Shown: positions 54,072 to 62,106, counted from the first letter of the stretch. The stretch: DNA of 64,000 nucleotides from an uncultured Draconibacterium sp. (GCF_963677155.1 NZ_OY781884.1:620001-684000), one strand, 5' to 3'. The notes: generated from the letters alone by a model not told the origin. Numbers and translations are program-made.

Positions 54072-54518
54072 ATGACCAAAGAAAAGCTATATACAAAAAT
54101 TATGGCGCTGATTGATGAACGAATAGAATCGGCGCAAATGGCTATCGCATCGGCTAAAGAGTCGCGCGATAACGAAACAAAAAGCAGTGTAGGCGACAAA
54201 TACGAAACCGGCCGTACTTTAATGCAGCAGGAAGTGGAGAAAAACCGCGTTCAGCTGCACAAAACCGAAAGACTAAAAACGGAACTGGAAAATATCAATC
54301 TGAAGAAAAAGTTCGACAAAGTAGACTTTGGCAGCCTGGTTTCCGATGGCAAAAACCTGTATTTCATAGCAACAGCACTTGGTAAAATTGAAGTAGATGG
54401 CAAAAGCTGTTTTTGTATTTCGCTGGCCTCCCCTATTGGTAAAGCACTGCACAACAAATGCATTGGCGACAAAGTAAGTTTTATGGGAAGGACTATTGAA
54501 ATAGAGAAAATTGAATAA
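54072..54518 (+). CDS. GreA/GreB-like protein (short transcription elongation factor homologue)
   Basis: 148 aa from ATG 54072. The N-terminal coiled-coil (IMALIDERIESAQMAIASAKESRDNE, KSSVGDKYETGRTLMQQEVEKN) and a C-terminal FKBP-like domain with FGSLVSDGKNLYFIAT and SPIGKALHNKCIGDKVSF, matching GreA's SPlGkAL.Gk..GD. Often mis-annotated as 3-oxoacyl-ACP synthase in Bacteroidota. The GreA tip acidic pair is not clear, so it may bind RNA polymerase without stimulating cleavage. Confidence 0.75.
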   Translation: MTKEKLYTKIMALIDERIESAQMAIASAKESRDNETKSSVGDKYETGRTLMQQEVEKNRVQLHKTERLKTELENINLKKKFDKVDFGSLVSDGKNLYFIATALGKIEVDGKSCFCISLASPIGKALHNKCIGDKVSFMGRTIEIEKIE

Positions 54519-54580
54519 CTCCTGAAGTAAAAATATAACCCCTAATTGTGAAGTATTTGACTGATTTACGCGACACTAAA

Positions 54581-54958
54581 ATGAATAATCTAAGAAAAGA
54601 ACACGAACTGCCACAGGCACTGGTTGATTGGGGCTGGAAATACCATCACTTAGGCATTCCTACCACAAAAAAAATGCCCGGAGAGAAATACCTACCTCAG
54701 TTTAAGTTTTTCCATTCCGGTTTTCCTACAAGCCCTTTTGGTGTAGAATGGATGCGTTTTGAAAAAGACAGTCCGATTCATCCACTTATACAAAAAGTGC
54801 CACATCTGGCTTTTGAGGTTGAAAACCTGGATCATGAACTAACCTCCCGAAACTTAAAGGTAATTACTCCTCCCAATCCTCCAATGGAAGGGATTCGTGT
54901 GGCTATGATTGAATACAACGGAGCTCCGGTTGAATTAATCGAATTTGAAAAGAAATAA
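54581..54958 (+). CDS. VOC-superfamily (glyoxalase-like) protein
   Basis: 125 aa from ATG 54581; the frame could extend to a GTG at 54548. Two beta-alpha-beta-beta-beta modules: KYHHLGIPTTKKMPGEK then VPHLAFEVENLDHELTSRNLKVI, and the closing GAPVELIEFEK with the metal-ligand Glu. Other likely ligands are His in YHHLG and His in VPHLAF. Probably binds a metal and a small substrate; the reaction is unknown. Starts a run with the pentapeptide protein (1 bp gap). Confidence 0.75.
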   Translation: MNNLRKEHELPQALVDWGWKYHHLGIPTTKKMPGEKYLPQFKFFHSGFPTSPFGVEWMRFEKDSPIHPLIQKVPHLAFEVENLDHELTSRNLKVITPPNPPMEGIRVAMIEYNGAPVELIEFEKK

Positions 54959-54959
54959 A

Positions 54960-55526
54960 ATGACATACATTACCGACAAAGTTTTAAAAAACCAGGATTT
55001 CTCAGAAAATGGCCTGGAACAGGCCGACTACGAAAGCTGTAATTTCATCGATTGCATATTCTCATCTGCCAACCTTAGTAGTTACAGCTTTGAAGACTGC
55101 AGCTTTGAGAACTGCGATTTCAGCAACACTAAAATTACCAATACCGCATTTAAAAACGTGAGCTTCAAAAACTGTAAGCTTATCGGGCTGCAATTCGACG
55201 AATGCAATCCTTTCTTACTTGAATTCAATTTCAACGGATGTATGCTGAATTACGCTTCGTTTTACCAGTTAAAAATAAAAGAAACCCGCTTTTACCGCTG
55301 TACCATGCACGAGGTTGATTTTAGCGAAACAGACCTTTCCAAAGCAATATTCTCGGAATGCGACCTGGCCGGAGCTGTATTCAACTTCACGAACTTACAA
55401 AAGGCTGATCTGCGGAACTCCATCAACCTTTACCTGAGTCCGGAACAAAATAAACTGGCCGGAGCCCATTTTTCGCTCGACATGCTTCCCGGCCTGCTAA
55501 GCAAGTACAACATTGAGGTAGATTAA
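54960..55526 (+). CDS. Pentapeptide-repeat protein, Qnr-like
   Basis: 188 aa from ATG 54960. Pentapeptides of the A(D/N)LxX type run through most of the chain (CIFSSANLSSYSFEDCSFENCDF; FKNVSFKNCKLIGLQF; FYRCTMHEVDFSETDLSKAIF), a right-handed beta helix. The break at FDECNPFLLEFNFNGCMLNY and the C-terminal SINLYLSPEQNKLAGAHFSLDML are shared with Qnr-type gyrase-protecting proteins. Whether it protects gyrase cannot be read. It directly follows the VOC gene. Confidence 0.85.
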   Translation: MTYITDKVLKNQDFSENGLEQADYESCNFIDCIFSSANLSSYSFEDCSFENCDFSNTKITNTAFKNVSFKNCKLIGLQFDECNPFLLEFNFNGCMLNYASFYQLKIKETRFYRCTMHEVDFSETDLSKAIFSECDLAGAVFNFTNLQKADLRNSINLYLSPEQNKLAGAHFSLDMLPGLLSKYNIEVD

Positions 55527-55548
55527 TAATTTTTTGTTGTTTTGCAGT

Positions 55549-56160
55549 ATGGATCTTTTACTTTGGTTTGATTACATCGGGACATTTGTTTTTGCGATAA
55601 GCGGCACGCTGACTGCTGCCGACAAGCGCCTCGACTTTTTTGGCGCTACCGTAATTGGGTTTGTTACTGCTATTGGCGGCGGTACCATTCGCGACATTAT
55701 GCTGGGAGATACGCCAGTAGCATGGATGCAAAACAACAATTATTTCTGGATGATATTTGCCGCGGTTGTGGTAACCATCATTTTCCGTCGGCATGTAATG
55801 AAACTTAAACGTACCCTTTTTCTTTTCGACACCATCGGAATTGCAACATTTACCCTACTCGGACTAAAAAAAGCTTTGCTCTTTAATATCGATCCGGCAA
55901 TGGCAGTGCTGATGGGCCTGTCTTCGGCAGTGGTAGGAGGTGTTATTCGCGATATACTGTGTAACGAAGTACCACTGATCTTTCACCGCGAGATTTATGC
56001 CACCGCCTGTATTGCCGGAGCACTGGTATTCCTTTTGTTAAGCCGACTGGGCGTTTCCGAAATGATTTGCGAAACAGCAACAGTATCTTCCATTATCGCC
56101 ATTCGTATTCTGGCCATTCGTTTTAACATTGCCCTGCCAAGGCTAACGCATTCGGATTGA
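55549..56160 (+). CDS. TRIC/UPF0126 family cation-channel-like protein
   Basis: 203 aa from ATG 55549. Seven membrane helices made from two repeats, each with the glycine-rich motif: VIGFVTAIGGGTIRDIMLGDTPVAWM and LSSAVVGGVIRDILCNEVPLIF. Family members (YadS-like, TRIC) are potassium-selective trimeric channels, or glycine-related transporters in some bacteria. Monocistronic or last of the 54072-56160 run. Confidence 0.9.
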   Translation: MDLLLWFDYIGTFVFAISGTLTAADKRLDFFGATVIGFVTAIGGGTIRDIMLGDTPVAWMQNNNYFWMIFAAVVVTIIFRRHVMKLKRTLFLFDTIGIATFTLLGLKKALLFNIDPAMAVLMGLSSAVVGGVIRDILCNEVPLIFHREIYATACIAGALVFLLLSRLGVSEMICETATVSSIIAIRILAIRFNIALPRLTHSD

Positions 56161-56288
56161 AGAAAGAAATGCGTGAATGATTTAATACGAAAATGCTATA
56201 ATCCAATACTTCTATTGCTGTACATTGATAAATTGTAAAAACACACTTGAAACTAGCGGCTCGTAGTTAGTGGCTTTCTCTTCTGCTA

Positions 56289-56321
56289 CAGATCTCTCCT
56301 CGTTCCTCGTCGAGATGACAG
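56289..56321. repeat. Dispersed GATCTCTC...CGAGATGAC element, copy
   Basis: CAGATCTCTCCTCGTTCC then TCGTCGAGATGACAG. An identical 33-bp copy lies 245 bp downstream (56534). Both are preceded by CTCTTCTGCTA and followed by GCTGTTCTCAACTTTT. Confidence 0.8.
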
Positions 56322-56387
56322 CTGTTCTCAACTTTTGCCTTTTGCCTTGAGAATACCTGAATGCGATTATTACAGGCCATTTAATCT

Positions 56388-56420
56388 GTCATTTCGAAAA
56401 AGGAACGACTGAGAAATCTC
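56388..56420. repeat. GTCATTTCGA-type relative of the dispersed element
   Basis: TGTCATTTCGAAAAAGG then AACGACTGAGAAATCTCAC, the other-strand version of the same intergenic family. The 56160-56600 gap holds only these repeats. Confidence 0.6.
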
Positions 56421-56533
56421 ACTCATAAGAATCAGATTTCACCCCCATTCTTTGCCGAAAATAACAAGAGCTTATGATTTCTATTCTCTACTTGCAACTC
56501 GTGGCTCGAAGCTGGTAGCTATCTCTTCTGCTA

Positions 56534-56566
56534 CAGATCTCTCCTCGTTCCTCGTCGAGATGACAG
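56534..56566. repeat. Dispersed GATCTCTC...CGAGATGAC element, copy
   Basis: Identical to the 56289 copy; together they form a 245-bp-spaced direct repeat before the phospholipase stop. Confidence 0.8.
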
Positions 56567-56600
56567 CTGTTCTCAACTTTTTACTTTTGCCTTGCTTCCC

Positions 56601-57509
56601 TCACCATTCCACCAGCGACAGACCAAAACCAACAACAGTTTGGCGGTGATTATAATCGATCATGCTTTCGCCATACCCCGAAAACACCTGCGCCCTGAAT
56701 CTAAGGTTATCAATAATTTTTATGGAATAAGCAAACCTAATGCTGCCACGGTTATTATCGCCAAAGCGTAAACTGTGACGAGCGGTGCAATTAACCGTAT
56801 GTATTCCTTTCCCCCAGGTAAACAGTAACTCGCTACGTCCCAAATAATTCTCAATTCCGGGATTATCATCTTTTTCATCCGATTCGGGCAAACGCCACCA
56901 AGGTTTAAACAGCACCGATGTATTTTTCCCCTCCAGCGCTACTTGTGCGACAATACGGTTCCAACTGCGCGACAGTGGATTGGTACGGCCATTGCTCTGA
57001 TGATTATACCCGATCCCCAGGAAAACCCCATCCAGTCCAAAGAGGCGGTAATGAACAGGAAGTATAAACATGGCTTCCGGCTCGTAATTGGTTTCGCGGA
57101 AAGGGCGCGACAGATCGGTGTTAAACACTTGCCAAAACGATGCTTGCGTATACGCCACCCAAATATCGCCTCCAACTCTATCTCCAAATACATCGTTAAA
57201 GACCTTTGTTTTCAGGCTTAGTTGAAACATCTGCTCCGTTTTATTCAACGGAAAAGGCTCATTGACATTCCTGGCAGGATTAGCACTGTGTGGCGTACAG
57301 TTTACATTGTCCGATACTTTAACCACTAACAAATAAACCGGTTTATAGGTGCGTATTACAAACAAATCTTTATCGTCGTGTTCATTATCACCAAGATCCC
57401 AGTGATCGGCCATCGAGTTTTCCACCTGCCCAAAAAGTTCCTGCGCTAAAGCGGGGGGAACCGCAAGCACTACCCCCAGAAGCAGCATCATTATTTTTAT
57501 TCTCATCAT
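56601..57509 (-). CDS. pldA: Outer-membrane phospholipase A1 (OMPLA)
   Basis: 302 aa. Signal peptide MMRIKIMMLLLGVVLAVPPALAQ. Twelve-strand barrel with the PldA motifs: SLKTKVFNDVFG, WVAYTQASFWQVFN, PEAMFILPVHYRL, and the catalytic GYNHQSNGRTNPLSRSWNRI, giving the His-Ser-Asn triad. The last strand ends GFGLSLVEW. Hydrolyses phospholipids that mislocate to the outer leaflet, needing Ca2+. Start ATG 57509 (57506 also possible). Confidence 0.93.
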   Translation of the reverse strand: MMRIKIMMLLLGVVLAVPPALAQELFGQVENSMADHWDLGDNEHDDKDLFVIRTYKPVYLLVVKVSDNVNCTPHSANPARNVNEPFPLNKTEQMFQLSLKTKVFNDVFGDRVGGDIWVAYTQASFWQVFNTDLSRPFRETNYEPEAMFILPVHYRLFGLDGVFLGIGYNHQSNGRTNPLSRSWNRIVAQVALEGKNTSVLFKPWWRLPESDEKDDNPGIENYLGRSELLFTWGKGIHTVNCTARHSLRFGDNNRGSIRFAYSIKIIDNLRFRAQVFSGYGESMIDYNHRQTVVGFGLSLVEW

Positions 57510-58008
57510 TTGGTGTTTTCGCTACGAAGATAGATAATAACACTATGCCCTACCTCATGCAGTGCCAGTTCGTCTAACATCTTTTAACAGTTGATGAGGA
57601 CTGAAGGCCCGAAAAGAAAAGCGTGAATGCTTTAATTCCAAGCTATTTTTTGGAAATTGCGAAACTTACAAATTCTTTAATAGCACTTCCCTTTTCCACA
57701 GCAAACGTAAACGGACATTATGTTTTGAATTCCTCATTTGGTTGAGATGGCTGATTCCGGCGACAAGTTGGTTATTGTTACTCCTTATAGAACCTTGAAA
57801 TATTAATCATTGAATTTTACCCTTAAACTTAAGTTTAAAAGGAGAAAGCTACCTCCTTCAAATAAAGGAGATTTGTTTTTACAGAAATAATCCAATCTAA
57901 CTCCATCACCACTAATAGTAGTTTTCCACACGTAAAATCACCATTTATTGGGATTTCACATATCAGGCCCTCCAACTAAATTTGCGGCGTAAAATCTATC
58001 CATAGATC
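57510..58008. other. Intergenic region with palindromes and a promoter box
   Basis: No gene seen in these 500 bp. It holds a 16-bp perfect palindrome TTAAACTTAAGTTTAA (57824-57839), a CCTCC/GGAG hairpin element (57852-57870) and TAAATTTG (57977-57984), an exact -7 box 25 bp before the ATG at 58009. Confidence 0.55.
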
Positions 58009-58310
58009 ATGAAGAAACTATTGCTATCATTATTAGTAATAAGCATAGGCTTTTTGGCTTTTGCGCAAGACAATGAAGACAATCCCAACCAATACAACTC
58101 AGCCGATAATCTTTTAATTCAAGACAGCAAACTGCTGATTGGCGGTTATAGCGAAGTGCATTACAACCAGCCTTTATCGGTTTTAATGGCTCGGGTTCGT
58201 TAAAAGTTGATAAAAATATTGATGCTATTTCAGGTGCCACCATCTCGGTATATGCCATCACCGCTGATGTGGAAAACAAAACGGCACTGCTGAAAAAGCT
58301 TCAGCTATAA
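58009..58310 (+). pseudogene. Deletion chimera: porin 5' end joined to FMN-binding-protein 3' end
   Basis: From ATG 58009 the frame gives a signal peptide (MKKLLLSLLVISIGFLAFAQ) and LLIGGYSEVHYNQPLS, the first strand of a Bacteroidota porin-like barrel, then runs out at 58203. In another frame, from about 58170 to TAA 58308, it reads FIGFNGSGSLKVDKNIDAIS, then GATISVYAIT, the C-terminal core of FMN_bind domains (the DAISGAT motif). The two parts meet at CCTTTATCGG (58171-58180), readable in both frames. A deletion apparently removed the middle of two neighbouring genes. Confidence 0.7.
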
Positions 58311-58344
58311 TTCGCAAAAGTTATACATTACATACGTTTTAAGT

Positions 58345-58385
58345 CCCGGTTGCCAGAATGCCACTGTCGATCGGGGCTTTTTTAG
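58345..58385 (+). terminator. Intrinsic terminator after the chimera
   Basis: AAGTCCCG / CGGGGCTT (with a G-T pair) around an interrupted loop, followed by T6. Confidence 0.6.
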
Positions 58386-58469
58386 ATATGTCTGTTAATC
58401 GGACATTGTATTTCCGCACTACCCGTTTTATTATTACCAATCCTCCGTCCCGATAAAAGCATCGGTCCA

Positions 58470-58488
58470 CCTCCTTTCAAAAAGGAGG
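58470..58488. repeat. CCTCC/GGAGG palindromic intergenic element
   Basis: CCTCCTTTCAAAAAGGAGG, a short hairpin, in a gene-free stretch. Relatives at 57852 and 5670. A further CCTCCTCCTG stretch follows at about 58509. Confidence 0.6.
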
Positions 58489-58558
58489 ATCAGCTTCGAA
58501 GCGCATTCCTCCTCCTGAAAAGAGCGGAGATTTTCAGGTAAAGAGTCTGGCAACAAAA

Positions 58559-58582
58559 AAGGCACAGAAAACTCCGTGCCTT
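58559..58582 (-). terminator. Intrinsic terminator of cysH
   Basis: AAGGCAC / GTGCCTT with a 10-base loop; read on the minus strand it is followed by T6. Confidence 0.85.
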
Positions 58583-58603
58583 ATATTTAAATTTAAATTG
58601 AAT

Positions 58604-59311
58604 CTACTTCTTTACCGAGTGCAGCCCGCACTCTTTTCCTGAGCCCTGCTCCCACCACCAGCGTCCGGCGCGGAAATCTTCGCCCGGTTGAATGGCACGT
58701 GTACATGGTTGGCAGCCAATACTAACAAATCCTTTGTCGTGTAGCACATTGTAAGGTACGTTGTTTTTTTTCACCCAGTCGATGGTTTCTTCCAGGCTCC
58801 ATTCCATTAGTGGATTGAATTTTACAATGTCGTTTCCTTCGTCGTACTCAAAAAAATTCATGTCGCTGCGGTTTTCCGATTGCGAGGCACGTAATCCGGT
58901 AATCCAAATCTCGTTGCCAGTCAAAGCACGTTTTAATGGAATTACCTTGCGGATGTAACAACACTCTTTGCGGTTTTCCAACGATTCGTAAAAGCTAAAA
59001 GGCCCTTTTTCGTCGAGCAGTTTTTCCACTTCTTCGGTTGGCGGGAAATACGCTTTAATCGGCTTGTTATATTTCTCGAACGTGCTGCGGTATACTTTAT
59101 ACGTTTCAGGAAACAACCGACCGGTATCCAAAGTAACTACTTTTATAGGCAGGTCGTTCTTAAAAATGATATCGGTGATAACCTGGTCTTCGTAACCAAA
59201 GCTGGTGGTAAAAACCACTTTCCCGGGATGCTGTTCAACCAGGAATTGTAATTTTTCTACAATCGTTTTTTCTTCCAGTTGGGTGTTATACTTGTTTGTT
59301 AGTGCCTCCAT
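58604..59311 (-). CDS. cysH: Phosphoadenylyl/adenylyl-sulfate reductase (4Fe-4S type)
   Basis: 235 aa. Reduces APS or PAPS to sulfite in sulfate assimilation. ATP-sulfurylase-fold motif FTTSFGYEDQVITDII. The paired CC (117-118, KECCYIRK) and CxxC (200, 203, GCQPC) bind a 4Fe-4S cluster, the feature of APS-reducing enzymes. The catalytic Cys is 228 in KECGLH. No cysD/N or sulfite reductase is in the window. Own terminator; upstream is a TCATTTCGA-type repeat (59331-59412). Confidence 0.94.
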   Translation of the reverse strand: MEALTNKYNTQLEEKTIVEKLQFLVEQHPGKVVFTTSFGYEDQVITDIIFKNDLPIKVVTLDTGRLFPETYKVYRSTFEKYNKPIKAYFPPTEEVEKLLDEKGPFSFYESLENRKECCYIRKVIPLKRALTGNEIWITGLRASQSENRSDMNFFEYDEGNDIVKFNPLMEWSLEETIDWVKKNNVPYNVLHDKGFVSIGCQPCTRAIQPGEDFRAGRWWWEQGSGKECGLHSVKK

Positions 59312-59330
59312 ACTTTAGCTCCTTTTTTGA

Positions 59331-59412
59331 ATGTCATTTCGACGAATGTGTGAGGAGAAATCTCTCATTCGAAGCTACAGATTTCTCGTTCATCCTTCAC
59401 TCGAAATGACAA
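59331..59412. repeat. Complete palindromic intergenic element (GTCATTTCGA ... TCGAAATGAC)
   Basis: TGTCATTTCGACGAATG at the left and ACTCGAAATGACAAC at the right form outer arms, with internal GAGAAATCTCTC and CAGATTTCTCG. This is the most complete member of the dispersed family in the window. Confidence 0.7.
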
Positions 59413-59454
59413 CATTTTTAAACTATTCTTATCTACATCAATCTAATTCAATCC

Positions 59455-60654
59455 CTACTCCACATACAAAACCAGTCCCTTCAGGTATTCACTTTCAGGG
59501 TGGTAAATATCAACCGGATGATCTACCGGCTGACTCATTTGGTGTAAGATACGAACTTTTCTTCCAGAAATAGCTGCTGCCGAAAAAACAGCCTCCCTGA
59601 ATTTCTCTTTCGACACCACCTGCGAGCAGGAAAAGGTAAACAAAATTCCGCCTTTACGAATTTGCTCGAAAGCGCGGGTATTAATTCGTTTATACCCTTT
59701 TAATGCCTGAGACAATGCTTTGCGGTGCTTGGCAAATGCCGGCGGATCAAGAATAATCAGGTCGTATTTATCCTGAATGTCTTTCAGGTACTCAAAGCCA
59801 TCGATCACTGTTGATTTATGGCGTTTGTCTCCCGGGAAATTTAATTCCACATTCTCATCGGTAAGTCCGATTGCTGTTGCCGATGCATCAACCGAGTGCA
59901 CCGATTTGGCACCTCCCTGCATAGCATAAAACGAAAACCCTCCGGTGTAACAAAACATATTCAGCACATCGCGGTCTTTCGAAAAATCCTGCACCAACTT
60001 TCGGTTTTCGCGCTGGTCGACAAAGAATCCGGTTTTCTGTCCATTTTCCCAGTCCACTTTAAAACGCAGTCCATGTTCCAGTACTTCGTTTGCTCCTGAA
60101 ACATCCGAACCGCCCAACAAATAACCGTCTTCTGATTTTACCTGTGCTTTAAAGGGCAAAGTTTTTTCGCTTTTATTGTATACAGCTTTTAGGTGGTTCC
60201 CCATCACCTCCTGCAAGGCTTTCACCAGGTCTTCGCGAATGAGATGCATACCAATGGAGTGCGTTTGCATCACCGCTGTTCCGTTGTAGAAATCAACAAT
60301 CAGCCCCGGCATTCCGTCACCTTCGGCGTGTATCAAACGAAAAACATTCGTTTCCGGGTTATTTTCAAAACCCATCTTTTTACGCAGGTTCCACGCACTT
60401 TCTATTTTGCTTTTCCAGAAATCGTAATCCGGTTCCACCTCTTCGAACGAAACAATACGAATGGCAATCGATCCGATCTGATAGTGCCCCATTGCCAAAA
60501 ACCGATCCTGGTTCGAATACACTTTTACCATGTCACCTTCAGCAGGTTTTCCGTACATTTCTTTGATGGCTCCGGAAAATATCCACGGATGAAAACGCAG
60601 CAATGACTGGTCTTTACCCGACTTTAATACAACTTTGACAAACTCTTTTGCCAT
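59455..60654 (-). CDS. Class I rRNA methyltransferase, RlmI-like (PUA + SAM domain)
   Basis: 399 aa from ATG 60654, 2 bp after the upstream exonuclease gene. N-terminal PUA domain (RFHPWIFSGAIKEMYGKPAEGDMV), then the EEHI-like middle. SAM motif I is LNMFCYTGGFSFYAMQGGAKSVHSVDAS; motif IV is DLIILDPPAFAKHR; Cys-containing motif VI is FTFSCSQVV. RlmI makes m5C1962 in 23S rRNA. Position and specificity inferred from similarity. Last gene of a three-gene minus-strand run. Confidence 0.88.
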   Translation of the reverse strand: MAKEFVKVVLKSGKDQSLLRFHPWIFSGAIKEMYGKPAEGDMVKVYSNQDRFLAMGHYQIGSIAIRIVSFEEVEPDYDFWKSKIESAWNLRKKMGFENNPETNVFRLIHAEGDGMPGLIVDFYNGTAVMQTHSIGMHLIREDLVKALQEVMGNHLKAVYNKSEKTLPFKAQVKSEDGYLLGGSDVSGANEVLEHGLRFKVDWENGQKTGFFVDQRENRKLVQDFSKDRDVLNMFCYTGGFSFYAMQGGAKSVHSVDASATAIGLTDENVELNFPGDKRHKSTVIDGFEYLKDIQDKYDLIILDPPAFAKHRKALSQALKGYKRINTRAFEQIRKGGILFTFSCSQVVSKEKFREAVFSAAAISGRKVRILHQMSQPVDHPVDIYHPESEYLKGLVLYVE

Positions 60655-60656
60655 CT

Positions 60657-61229
60657 TTAATTTTTTGAAAAGTTCTCGAAAATTTCCAATGCAGCCCACG
60701 CGTCGGTAGCTGCGTAATATTGTTGTGCCTCTGTTAATTCGCTGGCTTCCCAGTTAGTCAGTTGCTGTCCTTTAGAAATACGGAAACCACAGGCAATAGC
60801 GGCCAGCTTTTTCAAGCTGAAATTCTGAATGCCCATTTCTTTGGCCTCATCCTGCAACTCGACAAAACCACCCGGTTTAAAAGGCACAAATTCCTGTAAA
60901 CCTTTAATATCATCACGAATGGCAACACCCGGTTTAATTACGTTTTCGTTGGCCAGTAATTCCACAACCTCGCGTGGCAAACCAATGCGGTTAATCCGAA
61001 ATAAAAATGCCTTGTTTTTGGTCGACAATTGCAGCAAAGCCACTTTGTTTACCACGCCTTTTTTAAACGAAGGTTTTGTCTCCGTATCAAAGCCAATTAT
61101 ACTTGCTCCATTGAGCTCTTCAATAGCATGTTTTACCTGTTGCAATGAATCCACTAAAAAGATCTGGCCTTCAAAACGTTTCAAAGGTAATTCGGTTAAT
61201 TCTTCGTTTGATATACTTTCTTTAAACAT
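60657..61229 (-). CDS. DEDDy 3'-5' exonuclease (RNase D-like, domain only)
   Basis: 190 aa. ExoI motif SIIGFDTETKPSF (Asp, Glu), ExoII region KPGVAIRDDIKGL (Asp), ExoIII QQYYAATDAWAAL (Tyr-x3-Asp). The HRDC domain of RNase D is missing. Degrades single-stranded nucleic acid from the 3' end. Its ATG directly abuts the stop of the upstream DUF5063 gene, so the two are translationally coupled. Confidence 0.9.
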   Translation of the reverse strand: MFKESISNEELTELPLKRFEGQIFLVDSLQQVKHAIEELNGASIIGFDTETKPSFKKGVVNKVALLQLSTKNKAFLFRINRIGLPREVVELLANENVIKPGVAIRDDIKGLQEFVPFKPGGFVELQDEAKEMGIQNFSLKKLAAIACGFRISKGQQLTNWEASELTEAQQYYAATDAWAALEIFENFSKN

Positions 61230-61835
61230 CTATTCCTCTTCTTGATCGGTTTCCCAGAATTTATCCAGCCATTCGGGATTTCCTTTCCCGGGAACCACAT
61301 CATCATTACTACTTTCAGTTGAAAAATCAGTGTCGCTGTACACCAACATGTGCACGGCGCGCATAACGTTTACCAGTTGCTGCCCCCAAAACTCTTCGAA
61401 ATGATAAATACACTCCGAAATTGCATCGTTCATTACTTCTTCGTTACCAATGCTGTAATTGGTGATACAATCCTTCATATCCTGATAAATATCCATCAGA
61501 TTTTCGGAAACACTTGCACGAACGGTTTCTTCTCCAAACTGAATATTGGGATCGAAAACCTCGTAAAAACCATCGTTTTCGCCCAACAACTGTAACCATT
61601 TCTGATGCAACATATTGTAGTCGAGTTCGTTTACAAACTTCTCCAATTCCTCGTCCATTACCATTTCAATCTTCTCAACAACCGAAGCCTTTAGATAAAG
61701 TAATGGCAGCAACTTTTGCAGCTTTGCAAGATTTTCTTCTGCAGTGAGATGCGACACATTCTCAATGGTAGAACAGTACTCATTAGCCACTGTTACAAAT
61801 TCAACTACATTTTTGGAATATACGATCTGATCCAT
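61230..61835 (-). CDS. DUF5063 family protein
   Basis: 201 aa from ATG 61835 (a longer frame reaches 61874). All-helical, acidic, with DUF5063 features: MDQIVYSKNVVEFVTVANEYCSTIEN, KLLPLLYLKASVVE, and CIYHFEEFWGQQLVNVMRAVHML. In Bacteroidota this family occurs immediately before the 3'-5' exonuclease and RlmI-like gene, as seen here; the function is unknown. The start is about 270 bp downstream of recQ's stop. Confidence 0.87.
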   Translation of the reverse strand: MDQIVYSKNVVEFVTVANEYCSTIENVSHLTAEENLAKLQKLLPLLYLKASVVEKIEMVMDEELEKFVNELDYNMLHQKWLQLLGENDGFYEVFDPNIQFGEETVRASVSENLMDIYQDMKDCITNYSIGNEEVMNDAISECIYHFEEFWGQQLVNVMRAVHMLVYSDTDFSTESSNDDVVPGKGNPEWLDKFWETDQEEE

Positions 61836-61977
61836 TCTCACACTTAATTTCCCCAATAATTTAAACTGCTGCAAAAGTAGTAAAGATTTTTAAGACAGGA
61901 GTGCTACAATGGAAGTTGAAAGATTAAAGGGAGAAGTTGGCGTGATAGTCTTATTGAGGAGAGCGCTTTGTTCGGGA

Positions 61978-62028
61978 AGATTGATGTAGATTGATTTTAA
62001 GATTGAGTTAGATTGAAATATAGATTGA
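61978..62028. repeat. Five phased AGATTGA motifs
   Basis: AGATTGA at 61978, 61988, 62000, 62010 and 62022, spaced 10, 12, 10 and 12 bp. It lies in the leader region of the DUF5063 run (reads TCAATCT on the coding strand). A further AACTTGAAGCTT pair lies at about 62078 and 62092. Confidence 0.7.
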
Positions 62029-62106
62029 ACTTTCATCTGAATTTTGGTTTTGATACTTTCAATTACTTGGTACCTATAACTTGAAGCTTGCAACTTGAAG
62101 CTTCTA

